Assembly (NCBI RefSeq): GCF_003206695.1
Contig: NZ_PZJN01000009.1
Coordinates: forward strand, 379,407 to 427,573
Direction of reading: 5' to 3'
From: Salinicola halophyticus
Lineage (GTDB): Bacteria; Pseudomonadota; Gammaproteobacteria; Pseudomonadales; Halomonadaceae
DNA length: 48,167 nt
The position numbers and the translations under genes were made by a program. The notes below the pieces were generated by a model. That model was not told the DNA's origin. It made no database searches and worked only from the letters and a program-made list of their open reading frames with translations. Of this stretch, positions 36,659 through 45,824 are shown piece by piece (within the stretch, counting starts at the first letter, position 1; each line of letters starts with the position of its first letter).

Positions 36659-37522
36659 ATGGTCAAGAAAACCGAAATTCACGCGCAACAACAGTCGCTA
36701 CCCGGTAAAGAAGGCCTGATGCAGCCGCCAGCGGAATTCATTCGCCCGGGCTATCGCGGTAGCGGCAAGCTCGAAAACAAGATCGCGCTCATTACCGGCG
36801 CCGATAGCGGTATCGGCCGTTCTGCAGCCATTCACTTCGCCCGCGAAGGTGCCGATGTCGCGGTCATGTATCTCAGCGAAGACGATGATGCCAAGGAAAC
36901 GCAGCGCCTGATCGAGGCGGAAGGACGCCGGTGTCTGCTGATCGCCGGTGACATCCGCGATGCCGCGTTTTGCCGCTCTGCGCTCGAACGTGTCGTCGAG
37001 ACCTTCGGCGGGCTCAATATTCTGGTCAATAACGCCGGCACGCAGCAGGTGTGTAACGATCTCACCGAGCTCGACGACGAACAGTGGCGCGAGACGTTCG
37101 CCACCAACATGCATGGCATGTTCTATCTCACCAAGGCCGCGCTTCCTCATCTGGGCGAAGATGACGCGATCATCAATACGACCTCGGTCAACGCCTATAT
37201 CGGGCCCGATTTTCTGGTGGATTACACGGCGACCAAGGGGGCGATCGTCAGCTTTACCCGGTCGCTGTCGAATCAGGTCGTGGGACGTGGCATTCGCGTC
37301 AATGCGATCGCGCCGGGACCGGTATGGACACCGCTACAGCCCGCCACGCTAGGCGCCCACGACCCGCAGATGCTCGAGGATTTCGGCTCCGATACCCCGA
37401 TGGGGCGCGCCGCGCAGCCGTCCGAACTGGGGCCGTGCTACGTCTTCCTGGCCTCGCTGGATTCGTCCTTCATCAGCGGTCAGACGATTCACCCCAACGG
37501 CGGGATGGTGGTCAATGGGTGA
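36659..37522 (+). CDS. SDR-family oxidoreductase (YghA-like)
   Basis: This 287-residue NAD(P)-dependent short-chain dehydrogenase has the nucleotide loop ITGADSGIGRSAAIHFAREG (about 49-66), NNAGTQQ near 125, the catalytic Ser in TTSVNAYIG and Y-x3-K in DYTATKGAIVSF, then the INAIAPGPVWTPLQP loop. The N-terminal extension with QQQSLPGKEGLMQPPAEF and a C-terminal SGQTIHPNGG tail match the YghA/YhdF group, often general-stress aldehyde reductases. AAGGAG lies 9 nt before the ATG. It stands before an AGE-type isomerase with 134 bp between; the two may share a promoter. Confidence 0.88.
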   Translation: MVKKTEIHAQQQSLPGKEGLMQPPAEFIRPGYRGSGKLENKIALITGADSGIGRSAAIHFAREGADVAVMYLSEDDDAKETQRLIEAEGRRCLLIAGDIRDAAFCRSALERVVETFGGLNILVNNAGTQQVCNDLTELDDEQWRETFATNMHGMFYLTKAALPHLGEDDAIINTTSVNAYIGPDFLVDYTATKGAIVSFTRSLSNQVVGRGIRVNAIAPGPVWTPLQPATLGAHDPQMLEDFGSDTPMGRAAQPSELGPCYVFLASLDSSFISGQTIHPNGGMVVNG

Positions 37523-37656
37523 TCTCTCCCGGGTAGCAGCGGCGAAGGTGGAATGGACATTTACGTCTCGGGCGGGGTGAATAGGCGCACGATCCATACG
37601 GTTCCTCGTTGAGGATATCGTCGACAGACGACAGGGCTGAGGAGGCTCGAGAAATC

Positions 37657-38919
37657 ATGCCAGGTACGACTTCCAATTTGCCGCCACGCCAGGACAGCTG
37701 GCTGGACCGGCCGGCGCATCTTCATTGGCTGGAAAGTGAAGGCCAGCGTCTGCTGGCGTTCTATCGCGCTTCGCGCCATCCCGAGTGTGGTTTCGCCGCG
37801 CTCGACGAGGACGGCCGGCTGCCCGGTGATGCCAACCCCGACACCATGATTACCGCCCGCATGACGCACTGTTTCGCGCTGGCCGCGATGCGCGGCGAGC
37901 CGGGCATGGCGCCATTGGTGGCGCACGGCGTCGCAGCGCTGAAGGGCGATCTGCGGGATAGCGAGCATGGCGGCTGGTACGGCGAGCGGCCCAGGTCGGG
38001 TGAAACGCAGACCAAGCAGGCCTATATCCACGCGTTCGTGGCACTCGCGGCCGCCAGCGCCTGGCAGGCAGGCGACGAGGAGGCCAAGTCGCTGCTCGAC
38101 GACATCGTCGACGTGATCGAAACCCGATTCTGGGCGGAAGACGAAGGGCGCATGCGTGAGGGGTTCTCGCGTGACTGGCGCGAAGACGAAGCGTATCGCG
38201 GCGGCAACAGCAACATGCACGCCACCGAAGCCTTCCTGCAGCTGGCCGACGTTCTCGATGAGCCGAAATGGCGTAGGCGCGCGCTCTCCATCGTCGACAG
38301 GATCATCCACGCCCACGCCAGACCCAACGACTATCGCGTCGTCGAGCACTTCGACAGCGAGTGGAACGAGTGGCGCGACTACAATCAGGATACCCCCAAG
38401 GATAAATTTCGCCCCTACGGCGCCACGCCGGGCCATGCATTCGAGTGGTCGCGGCTGATGCTGCATCTCGAGGGCGGGCTGTTGCGCCATGGCGAAGAGA
38501 CACCGGGCTGGTTGCTCGAGGATGCCCAAGGGCTTTTCCATAGCGCGATCAAATTGGCCTGGCACGTCGATGGCCAACCGGGCCTGGTCTATACCCACAA
38601 CTGGGATAACCAGCCGGTAGTGCACGAGCGCATGCACTGGACGCTCGCCGAAGCCGCCGCGACCTCGGCGGCGCTGCTCAAGCGTACCGGCGACGCCACC
38701 TACGAAACCTGGTATCGCTGTTTCTGGGATTACATCGATCGTTTCCTGATCGATCGCGAACGCGGTAGCTGGTGGCAGGAGCTCGACCGCCACAACCATC
38801 CTTCCAGCGAAGTGTGGAGCGGCAAGGCGGATCTCTATCACGCCTATCAGGCAACGCTGCTGCCCCGTCTGCCGCTGTCACCGACTCTGGCCAGAGCGAT
38901 CGCCGACGGCGCGTTGTAA
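37657..38919 (+). CDS. AGE-family aldose-ketose isomerase (YihS/mannose isomerase-like)
   Basis: This 420-residue protein has the (alpha/alpha)6-barrel of the N-acylglucosamine 2-epimerase family. Its closest match by eye is YihS, which interconverts sulfoquinovose or mannose, fructose and glucose: TARMTHCFALAAMRGEPG near 70, EHGGWYGE near 105, RGGNSNMHATEAFL near 185, YRVVEHFDSEWN, ATPGHAFEWSRLMLH near 270 and SWWQELDRHN near 370 all occur. His and Glu residues of the active site are kept. GAGGAGG lies about 11 nt before the chosen ATG. A mannose or cellobiose epimerase is possible. It is convergent with the GGDEF gene, 11 bp apart. Confidence 0.87.
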   Translation: MPGTTSNLPPRQDSWLDRPAHLHWLESEGQRLLAFYRASRHPECGFAALDEDGRLPGDANPDTMITARMTHCFALAAMRGEPGMAPLVAHGVAALKGDLRDSEHGGWYGERPRSGETQTKQAYIHAFVALAAASAWQAGDEEAKSLLDDIVDVIETRFWAEDEGRMREGFSRDWREDEAYRGGNSNMHATEAFLQLADVLDEPKWRRRALSIVDRIIHAHARPNDYRVVEHFDSEWNEWRDYNQDTPKDKFRPYGATPGHAFEWSRLMLHLEGGLLRHGEETPGWLLEDAQGLFHSAIKLAWHVDGQPGLVYTHNWDNQPVVHERMHWTLAEAAATSAALLKRTGDATYETWYRCFWDYIDRFLIDRERGSWWQELDRHNHPSSEVWSGKADLYHAYQATLLPRLPLSPTLARAIADGAL

Positions 38920-38930
38920 CGGGGCGGTCG

Positions 38931-40133
38931 TCAGCTCGATATGGAGCGCGCGGGGGCCGATTCGTCATCTCCCGCGCCGGTCGCCTTGGTCTGGTCCAGC
39001 ACTCGCAGTTGATCCCGGCCGCCGCGTTTGGCCTCGTATAGCGTGGCGTCGCCATGATCGATCAGCGCGCCCAGATCATTCGGTGGCAGATCGAATACGC
39101 TGCCGCCGATGCTCAGCGTCACGGCCATGGGGGTGACGACAGTCGTCGAGGCGACTGCATGAAAGCGAGCTCGCAGCTCCTCGCCCAGCCTCGTGGCGGT
39201 CTCGCGAGGGCTGTCGCTCAGCAGAATTGCGAATTCGTCGCCGCCCAGGCGGGCCGCCAGGGCGCCTTCGGGCAGAATCTCTCGAATCAGTTCGCTCAAC
39301 GTCACCAGCAGCCGGTCCCCCGCCCCATGACCATGCAGGTCGTTGACCGGCTTGAAGTTGTCGATGTCGATCAGCAACAGCGCCCCCGGCCGATCATGAG
39401 AGATATGTCTCAAGAATCGCGGCGCTCGCGTCTCGAACGCGCGCCGGTTGTAGAGCGCGGTCAATGGGTCTCGCTCGGCGAGTCGCTCGATCTGCCGTTC
39501 GCGCCGGTAACGCACCGTCCCGGTCATCGACAGCGCGATCAGCAGGATCGCCATGACGCCTTCGATCAACGAGATTCGAATCACCAGGCCGCGATAGGCC
39601 ACGAGGTCGATCAGCTCACCGGGAATCAGCGCCAGTGCTACCTTGGCGAGATAGAAAACGCCGTGAATGAGCAGCGTGTAGTGCAGTTGGCGAGTGCCCA
39701 GCGTTGCCACGTCCCGTTCCAGCTGGAGCAGCAGGCTCGCTCTCAACGCGAGGGTGGCGACCAGCAACGAGTTGACGATCAGGTAGAACTTCGACGAAGT
39801 CGCGCCGTCCGGCAGCAGCAAAAGGCCGCACCAGATCGGGATCAACAGCCACCAGGCCGGTGACAGCCGGCCGTCGACGAAACGCGCCACCCCCAGCAGG
39901 AACATCCAGTGCGCGAACACCAGCAAGCCGTTGGCGAACCAGACGCCGATCAGGAAATGACCACTGGTGCGCAGCAGCGCCAGCGAACATCCCAGCGTGA
40001 TAGAGCCGAAGCCGGTGGACCAGTAGAGCAGTGAGACATCCTGCGTGCTACGCCACTCCAGCAGCAGGTAGAGCGCTGCAGCGGCCGCAATGGCGATGGT
40101 CAGTGTCAGTATCGTGGCAGGGTCGAACGCCAT
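38931..40133 (-). CDS. membrane-bound diguanylate cyclase (GGDEF)
   Basis: The 400-residue protein makes cyclic di-GMP from two GTP. The N-terminal 205 residues hold about six or seven hydrophobic segments and form a sensor region, with no known sensor fold that I can name. The GGDEF domain spans about 220-385: DPLTALYNRRAF, LLIDIDNFKPVND (metal and GTP), and RLGGDEFAILL with an intact GGDEF at 297-301. The position of the inhibitory RxxD site (288-291) reads PEGA, so product inhibition is not expected. A perfect 11-bp hairpin sits 76 nt upstream. It is convergent with the isomerase. Confidence 0.9.
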   Translation of the reverse strand: MAFDPATILTLTIAIAAAAALYLLLEWRSTQDVSLLYWSTGFGSITLGCSLALLRTSGHFLIGVWFANGLLVFAHWMFLLGVARFVDGRLSPAWWLLIPIWCGLLLLPDGATSSKFYLIVNSLLVATLALRASLLLQLERDVATLGTRQLHYTLLIHGVFYLAKVALALIPGELIDLVAYRGLVIRISLIEGVMAILLIALSMTGTVRYRRERQIERLAERDPLTALYNRRAFETRAPRFLRHISHDRPGALLLIDIDNFKPVNDLHGHGAGDRLLVTLSELIREILPEGALAARLGGDEFAILLSDSPRETATRLGEELRARFHAVASTTVVTPMAVTLSIGGSVFDLPPNDLGALIDHGDATLYEAKRGGRDQLRVLDQTKATGAGDDESAPARSISS

Positions 40134-40208
40134 GTTCGGATCGATCCGTGTGAGTATCGGCGGAAAAGGTCTGCCGTCATGGCGTCTTGGAGGCTTCGTG
40201 CGCTGGCG

Positions 40209-40234
40209 GCGGATGAGTAGGTTTACTCATCCGC
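40209..40234. promoter_or_regulatory. perfect 11-bp hairpin upstream of the GGDEF gene
   Basis: GCGGATGAGTA and TACTCATCCGC pair across a GGTT loop. No T-run follows on either strand. It lies between pepE and the cyclase gene and could be an operator, a leader structure or a processing site. Confidence 0.5.
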
Positions 40235-40410
40235 TCATTATCGACGACATCGCGGGGATATTGAACTGCTCGCGATCCAGCGCCGCAGCGGCGGCAAACA
40301 CCCGGCCTCTTGCGGCGTGTCGGGCGTCGGTACTTGCCCGAATCAGGCGCCGGTGATGCTATAGAACCCCCGGTCCTTGCTGGTCACCACGCGCAGAGTA
40401 CCGATGTGCT

Positions 40411-41142
40411 TCATGCGGTGAGTCCCCGAGTCAGCAGAGAATCCAGCCGGCTACCGGCGGTCAGTGTTTGCTGGCCATCCTTGGCGAACGTTGCCCCATC
40501 GAGTTCCCCGACAAGCGCCAGCGTATCGGCTTCCCGGCGCAGTGCCGTGCCCTCGCGCAGCGCGACGACCAGCGCCTCGGGATTGAGCGCCAGATACTCG
40601 GCGATGCGTTCCTCGCGGCTCTCGCCGTTATGGCCGGCCGGCTTGCCGGAGAGAAAGTGCGGGTTGAGCTGGAACGGCACCAGGCCGAGCGTGACGAAGC
40701 TGGGCGGCTCGACGATCGGCATGTCGTTGGTGGTGCAGAGGGTGGGCCCGGCGATGTTGGACCCGGCGCTCCAGCCGATGTAGGGCACACCCGCGGCGAC
40801 GCGCTCACGGATCGGGTCGAGCAGGTCGGCGTCGTAGAGCCGCTTGATCAATGCAAAGGTGTTGCCGCCGCCGACCGCGATGGCCTGCGCCTCGCGCACG
40901 GCGGTTTTCGGGTCCGGCGCCTGATGGACACTCTCGATCTCAAGGCCGATGGCCGAGAATGCTGGTCGCACCTGTTCGAGATAGGAATCGAAGGTCTTGC
41001 CCGCACCGGCGAAGGGGATGAACAGCACACGCTGGACCGGCGCCGGGTTGGCTTCGAGAAAATCGGCGATCAGCGGCTGCGCGTGATCAAGATAGCCGGT
41101 CGCACCGGCGCGAGAACTACTGAGTAGCAGAAGACGTGACAT
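40411..41142 (-). CDS. pepE: peptidase E (alpha-aspartyl dipeptidase)
   Basis: PepE is a cytosolic serine peptidase that cleaves dipeptides with N-terminal Asp. The 243-residue protein has RLLLLSSSRAGATGYLDH at its start, the nucleophile S125 in GWSAGSNIAGPT, VGGGNTFALI near 90 and the active-site H162 in LNPHFLSGKPAGHNGESREERI. Length matches the S51 family. The start at 41142 has AGGAG 8 nt upstream. It is the last gene of a four-gene run (DUF1177, aroM, transporter, pepE) and suggests that the run handles a peptide. Cyanophycinase is a relative, but lacks this close a fit. Confidence 0.92.
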   Translation of the reverse strand: MSRLLLLSSSRAGATGYLDHAQPLIADFLEANPAPVQRVLFIPFAGAGKTFDSYLEQVRPAFSAIGLEIESVHQAPDPKTAVREAQAIAVGGGNTFALIKRLYDADLLDPIRERVAAGVPYIGWSAGSNIAGPTLCTTNDMPIVEPPSFVTLGLVPFQLNPHFLSGKPAGHNGESREERIAEYLALNPEALVVALREGTALRREADTLALVGELDGATFAKDGQQTLTAGSRLDSLLTRGLTA

Positions 41143-41222
41143 GCGAAGACTCCTAAAATGCGAAGCGCGCCTTGTCGACGCCCTCATGCGCACGGTGGAT
41201 ATGGGTATGGCGGCCTAGTGGC

Positions 41223-42851
41223 TTATTTCGAGCCCAGCTTCAAAGTCGAGGAAAAGAAGCTGTAGAGCGCCGAGCCAGTGATGAAGCCGGCGCCTAGCAC
41301 GTAAAGCTTGTGGCCGCCTGTTTTGCCGAAGCGCTTGATCACGATCCAGCGTATCAGCAGGGCGAGGTAGATCACGATCCCGGCGATCGGCGACGTGATC
41401 AAAAGCCCCGTGGCCAGCAGCACGCCGATTTGACGTGATACCCCGCCGACGAGCTGTATGACGGCGCCAACAATGCCCCAGATCAGTAGTTGCTTGGCGA
41501 CTTCGAAGCTGGCACCGGCGTCGATGGTGGCAACGTAGACGCGTGCTACCGGTGGTACCAGGTCCGCGGCGAAGTAGGCCTTAAAGGCGAAGGCGACGAT
41601 CACGATCGCCACGCCGAAGCTGAACAGTTCTGCGAAGTACTGCTGGCGTCGGCCCTCCATCTCGTATTCGAGATCGCTGCCTTCGCCGCGGATGGTCCAG
41701 CCGGCCTTGAGATCGTAAGCCATATCGGCGAATGCCGGGCCGGTCGCCACGGTAAATGCGACCAGAATGCCCAGCGCGGTGGTTGGGAAACCCAATAGCA
41801 TGCCGATCACCAAGAAGATCAGCGCCGTCGCGAAAGAGGGGAACCAGCCGGAGTGCATTGCCGCGATACCCACGATCAGCTCGGAGGCCATCGCCGCCAA
41901 CGCGGCGAATACCAGCCAGCCGATCAGCATGCCGATCGACATGCCGGTATAGATTCCGGTACCCAGCGCCAGAATCAGCGCAATGATCAGATAGGCGCCG
42001 AAGCCGCTCAGCATGGCAGTGCGCATCTGTAGCGCGGAACGTGTCGGACGCTGGGTCGATTCGCCGTCAGACTCCTTCTGGTGGCGATCACGGCGCATCA
42101 ATAGCAGGATCTGGATCAGCGCCACCAAGCCAGCGCCGATCATGATGCCATGGGGAATATAGGCGGTGCTGATGTCGAAGCCGAATAGCTGTTCGGAGTA
42201 GCCACGTAGAATCAGGCCGAGACCCAGCGCGCACATGGCGAAGATGTTGGCGATCCAGGCGATACCGAACATGTCCGCGGGAATGCCGAAAGCTTTGCCG
42301 ACCATGCCTCCGACCATGCCGACCAGCAGCAGAAGGGCGTTACTCCCCTTGTTGGCAGCGGCTTTCAGAGCTTCCGCCGTGGCCAGTCCTGGCGGCCAGG
42401 CGGCGCGCGCGGAGAAGATCTTGCTGTCGAAAGAAAAGTAGAGAATCGAGGCGTCGGTGACGACTGCCAGAGCGGCGCCGATCAGCATCGGTGTCAGCAT
42501 CTCTGACTCGCCCATCAGAAACGGAATTGCCAACGGCAATAGCAGACCATTGGCGGCCGAGAAGGTCGCACCGGAGATTGTCGTCTGCACCAGCGTCTGG
42601 CTCTCCAGCGAGCGATAACGGCGAAAAAGGCGCAACGGAATATAGGAGAGCAGAATCGCGATCAGCGCGCCGATGATCGAGGTATTGGGCGTGATGCCGA
42701 CGCGGGTGATCAGCTCCATGCCGATGATCGCGCCCAGCACGCAGACAATGACGTTGACCACCATCTGGCCGGGTGCGAAGAAGCGCGGGTGGCGGCGTTT
42801 CCCTTGAGCGTCGCCGGTGTCGGATGTTGCCGGCGATGTCGTGTCGTTCAT
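41223..42851 (-). CDS. OPT-type oligopeptide transporter family protein
   Basis: This is a 542-residue inner-membrane protein with about 14 hydrophobic segments. The first 30 residues are polar and cytosolic. The pattern of an NTSIIGALIAILLSYIPLRLF start, QTLVQTTISGATFSAANGLLLP, FDISTAYIPHGIMIGAG and FPTTALGILVAFTVATGPAFADMAYDLK (named in pieces) is that of bacterial OPT/YSL-like proteins, which import peptides or metal chelates. Its neighbours (peptidase E, AroM, DUF1177) favour peptide uptake. An A- and C-rich leader precedes the start. It lies 54 bp after aroM and 80 bp before pepE. Confidence 0.78.
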   Translation of the reverse strand: MNDTTSPATSDTGDAQGKRRHPRFFAPGQMVVNVIVCVLGAIIGMELITRVGITPNTSIIGALIAILLSYIPLRLFRRYRSLESQTLVQTTISGATFSAANGLLLPLAIPFLMGESEMLTPMLIGAALAVVTDASILYFSFDSKIFSARAAWPPGLATAEALKAAANKGSNALLLLVGMVGGMVGKAFGIPADMFGIAWIANIFAMCALGLGLILRGYSEQLFGFDISTAYIPHGIMIGAGLVALIQILLLMRRDRHQKESDGESTQRPTRSALQMRTAMLSGFGAYLIIALILALGTGIYTGMSIGMLIGWLVFAALAAMASELIVGIAAMHSGWFPSFATALIFLVIGMLLGFPTTALGILVAFTVATGPAFADMAYDLKAGWTIRGEGSDLEYEMEGRRQQYFAELFSFGVAIVIVAFAFKAYFAADLVPPVARVYVATIDAGASFEVAKQLLIWGIVGAVIQLVGGVSRQIGVLLATGLLITSPIAGIVIYLALLIRWIVIKRFGKTGGHKLYVLGAGFITGSALYSFFSSTLKLGSK

Positions 42852-42905
42852 ATCGTTGTCGTTCCCGTTGTTGCGGATCAGATTGTTGTGTTTGTTGCGA
42901 AACCG

Positions 42906-43601
42906 TTACGCCAGCAGCAAATTGGCTGCGCTGAAAACCAGCTGTCGTGGCGTGATCGTGCGTCGACCGGAAAGCTCAGCGATACGCTGACGTTGCGACA
43001 GCGTGTAGCCCATGCAGTCGAGATAGAGCAGATCGCATTCGAGGCTTGCTGCTTCGTGTGCCGCGCGTTCCAGTTCGGCGGGGTCACCGTAGGGTGAGGC
43101 GCTAAGCGTCTCGACGCTAAATCCGGCCGCTTCCCAGCGTGCCCGGGTGTTCTCCATCTGCCGCGACTCCGGACTCATCACCAGCAATCTTCCGCTAGGG
43201 AACAGCGCCTGAATGCCGTGACGCACCAGTCGCTTGGGTGACAGCACCGGCAAGCCCAGGTCGTGGTAATCCGGCAGCTCGCCGGTGCACAGCACGACGA
43301 TGGCATCGACGCCATCGTCGCTTGCCATGGCGCGGATCGCCGTATCCAGCAAGGGTTCGAGATCCGGCTCGGCAATCGTCACCTGGCGCCCGTCCCGCAT
43401 CCGAGAGACCAACACCTGCGGTTGATCGCTCACCGGATAGCAACGCTCGATCTGCTCCAGCGTCAGCGCGTCCAGCGCGCCGCGTTCGACGATCTCGACC
43501 CGTCTATCAAGTAGCGTGGCGAGGTCGTCATGCAGATCGCTGCGGGGCGCCTGGCCGATAGTCACAATGCCGAGACGCGACGTTGCGGTCGCTTCGCTCA
43601 T
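42906..43601 (-). CDS. AroM-family protein
   Basis: AroM proteins are small cytosolic proteins of unknown reaction whose fold is related to Asp/Glu racemases. The 230-residue protein has RLGIVTIGQAPRSDLHDDL near 8, RGALDALTLEQI, VLVSRMRDGRQVTIAE, VLCTGELPDYH near 105 (a racemase-like Cys-Thr-Gly), and LECDLLYLDCMGYT near 187 (second Cys). The two cysteines would fit a two-base racemase-like site. The start at 43601 overlaps the DUF1177 stop (ATGA). Here it seems bound to peptide use, not to aromatic synthesis. Confidence 0.85.
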   Translation of the reverse strand: MSEATATSRLGIVTIGQAPRSDLHDDLATLLDRRVEIVERGALDALTLEQIERCYPVSDQPQVLVSRMRDGRQVTIAEPDLEPLLDTAIRAMASDDGVDAIVVLCTGELPDYHDLGLPVLSPKRLVRHGIQALFPSGRLLVMSPESRQMENTRARWEAAGFSVETLSASPYGDPAELERAAHEAASLECDLLYLDCMGYTLSQRQRIAELSGRRTITPRQLVFSAANLLLA

Positions 43602-44539
43602 CCGCGTGCTCCGCCTTGCTGGAAACGAGTCTGCTCGCCGTAGAGCTCGGTCAGGCGTGCGAATTCTTTGGTGTCGTAAAACTGGCAAATACCCGCGGTG
43701 AAATCCTTGGCGACCTCGACGGCAAAGCGCGCCGCCTGCTCGATATCCACCTCATGGCTTGCACCCGTGGCGCAACCTGCGACCGCGGTCTCCGCCGCCA
43801 GGGCGACGCCGACCACCGGTGCCGCAGTGGCGACTGCCGGCTGCAGAATGCTGTTCAGGTGATGAAGTCCATTGCCATAAGGGGTGATGTCCTGTTGGGT
43901 CAGCGCAAAGACTTCCGGGAGTCGTCCGGTCACGCGAGACATCACGTCCATCAGATCTTCACTGGTACGCAGGATGTAGCCCTGCTTGACCGTCGGCGAC
44001 ATCGCTACGCCGCGCACGTTGATGATGCGATTGCCTTTGGTGGTATCGATGGAGACCACGGCATCCATGGCGTCGTCGATCTCGTGTTCCCAGGTATCTT
44101 CCATGGTGATGGGCGAATCCATAAACGGTACCGGATGATGTTCGCGGGTCGGCGCATCGGGGCAAATATGCGTGGTCATGATCACGTCGCCTGCCAGACG
44201 ATCGCCGCGCGCGGCCATGCTGATCAGCTTGGCCGCCGCCGAAGTGGCCGCCAGGGCACCATCGCCATCGGAGACGTAACCGGTGATCTCCGGACGCGCG
44301 CCGATGCCGCCGAGACGACCGATCACGCCCAGCGTCGGCGCGTCGCCGCCGGCCTGCTTGCCGCGAGTACCAGCGATCGTCACATGCAGAAAGTCGGAAG
44401 CGCCTTTCTCGGAGGTGACGCGGGTGATCTTGACCGTCTCCGGCGTCGCGCCGCAGGCGACCAGGTACGCCTTGACGCGCTCGCCCGAGGCGTTGGGACT
44501 ATCGAGAATCTCGTGCAGATCGATCACTTGTTTCAGCAT
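43598..44539 (-). CDS. DUF1177 protein
   Basis: This 313-residue protein of the DUF1177 family has no established role. Notable parts are TLGVIGRLGGIGARPEITGYVSD, GDVIMTTHICPDAPTREH (His, Cys, Asp, Glu and His close together, a possible metal site), ITMEDTWEHEIDDAMDAVVSID and GNRIINVRGVAMSPTVK. The look is of a cytosolic enzyme, perhaps a metal-dependent hydrolase or deacylase, but that is only my reading. It is first in the operon, divergent from the LysR gene, and coupled to aroM by overlap. There is no signal peptide or membrane segment. Confidence 0.85.
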   Translation of the reverse strand: MLKQVIDLHEILDSPNASGERVKAYLVACGATPETVKITRVTSEKGASDFLHVTIAGTRGKQAGGDAPTLGVIGRLGGIGARPEITGYVSDGDGALAATSAAAKLISMAARGDRLAGDVIMTTHICPDAPTREHHPVPFMDSPITMEDTWEHEIDDAMDAVVSIDTTKGNRIINVRGVAMSPTVKQGYILRTSEDLMDVMSRVTGRLPEVFALTQQDITPYGNGLHHLNSILQPAVATAAPVVGVALAAETAVAGCATGASHEVDIEQAARFAVEVAKDFTAGICQFYDTKEFARLTELYGEQTRFQQGGARG

Positions 44540-44600
44540 GAGTCGTGCTCTTGGAGGCGATGGAAAAGTTTTTTGGAGTCAAGGCAGAATACTTGGCGTA

Positions 44601-44636
44601 ATTAATCGGATAAATTCGAATAGAAAATGGATTAAT
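44601..44636. promoter_or_regulatory. candidate LysR binding region
   Basis: Inverted copies ATTAATC (44601-44607) and GATTAAT (44630-44636) flank an 8-bp palindrome, ATTCGAAT (44614-44621), in the 108-bp gap between the DUF1177 and lysR genes. LysR proteins bind such AT-rich dyads in divergent promoters. Confidence 0.45.
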
Positions 44637-44647
44637 TGGATATCCCA

Positions 44648-45565
44648 ATGAATAACGTGACGGCTCGCCAGCTCGAAGCCCTAATTGCAGTCGCCGACCT
44701 TGGCAGCTTTACCGAAGCGGCTGAAAAGCTTCACCTTTCCCAGCCATCGCTGAGTCATCTAGTACGTCAGCTCGAGGATGTTCTCGGCATTAGATTATTC
44801 GAGCGAACGACTCGCCGGGTGCGGTTGTCCGCGGCAGGTCACGAATTTCTGCCGGTAGCCGAACGCGTACTCGCCCGTCTGGAGCGTGGCATGCAGGACA
44901 TGCGTGCGCTCGCCAGTGGTCAGCGTGGGCGTTTGAGTTTCGCGGCACTGCTCACGGTGGGCGGTAGTCTGATTCCCGCCGCGATGGCGTCGTTTCAGGC
45001 TCGCTACCCCGATATCGGGCTGGAGTATCTGGAGGAGAGCGACGAACCGATCTATCAGCAGGTAATAGCCGGCGATGTCGATTTCGGCGTCAGCGTGGCC
45101 CCGACTGCCGTCGACGAGGTGGATTTCCAGCCGATCTATAAGGACTATCTCTACTTCGTCTGTTCACCGCGCCATCCCCTGGCCGACGCCACTGAGGTCA
45201 GCTGGCGGCAAATCGTCGAATGGCCGTTCATCGCGATGAAGACGCGGACAAGCATGCGGCGTCTGACCGAGAAGGGCTTCGCCATGACCGGCAGGCCGAT
45301 GGAACCGGTACAGGTTGCCGCCTATCAGTCGACCATTCTCGGTATGGTCGCCAATGACATCGGCGTCAGTGCGTTGCCGTCGTCGCTCAAGATGATGTTC
45401 CGTCGCGACGATGTCTGCCTGATTCCGATCCGTGAACGGCTTTATCGTGATATCGGCATACTCACGTCTCGCCGTCGCGAACTGTCGCCGGCGGCAGAGC
45501 ATTTCATCGAAGCACTGAAGGAGGTCGTCGAAGCCAATCGCTCGTTGTTGCCGAGCCCGGCGTGA
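44648..45565 (+). CDS. LysR-family regulator of the DUF1177 operon
   Basis: This 305-residue regulator has the N-terminal helix-turn-helix (about 4-62: TARQLEALIAVADLGSFTEA, LHLSQPSLSHLVRQLED, LFERTTRRVRLSAAG) and a C-terminal effector domain with two periplasmic-binding-like lobes (about 90-295). The start is ATG at 44648; a TTG at 44636 would add four residues. It is divergent from DUF1177-aroM-OPT-pepE, and LysR genes usually control the neighbour they face. The inducer is probably the substrate or a product of that route. Confidence 0.92.
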   Translation: MNNVTARQLEALIAVADLGSFTEAAEKLHLSQPSLSHLVRQLEDVLGIRLFERTTRRVRLSAAGHEFLPVAERVLARLERGMQDMRALASGQRGRLSFAALLTVGGSLIPAAMASFQARYPDIGLEYLEESDEPIYQQVIAGDVDFGVSVAPTAVDEVDFQPIYKDYLYFVCSPRHPLADATEVSWRQIVEWPFIAMKTRTSMRRLTEKGFAMTGRPMEPVQVAAYQSTILGMVANDIGVSALPSSLKMMFRRDDVCLIPIRERLYRDIGILTSRRRELSPAAEHFIEALKEVVEANRSLLPSPA

Positions 45566-45824
45566 GAGCCGAGCTGCTGCCTCGGAAGTGATGGTGGTGT
45601 GAAAAGGGGCGCATGTCAGCGCGACCCTCTCGATAACGCAGAAGATTGCACAGGTGTCGAAGGCCTCGCGCCGAGCCACTGGTTGGACGCTAGTCCGATG
45701 TCAGGTTATCGCCATACTGATATCTCGCTGTAACTGAGAATTCGACGGCGTGTATGGCAGAGGGACAGACGTTGACCCCGAGCGGCCGGGGCCGTTCGGG
45801 TGGCGCCATACGTCATCACCGGTG

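Noticed and set aside
44601-44636. Strong claim for a LysR operator
   Set aside because: The dyad is AT-rich and imperfectly spaced, so I list it only as a low-confidence site, not as a finding.
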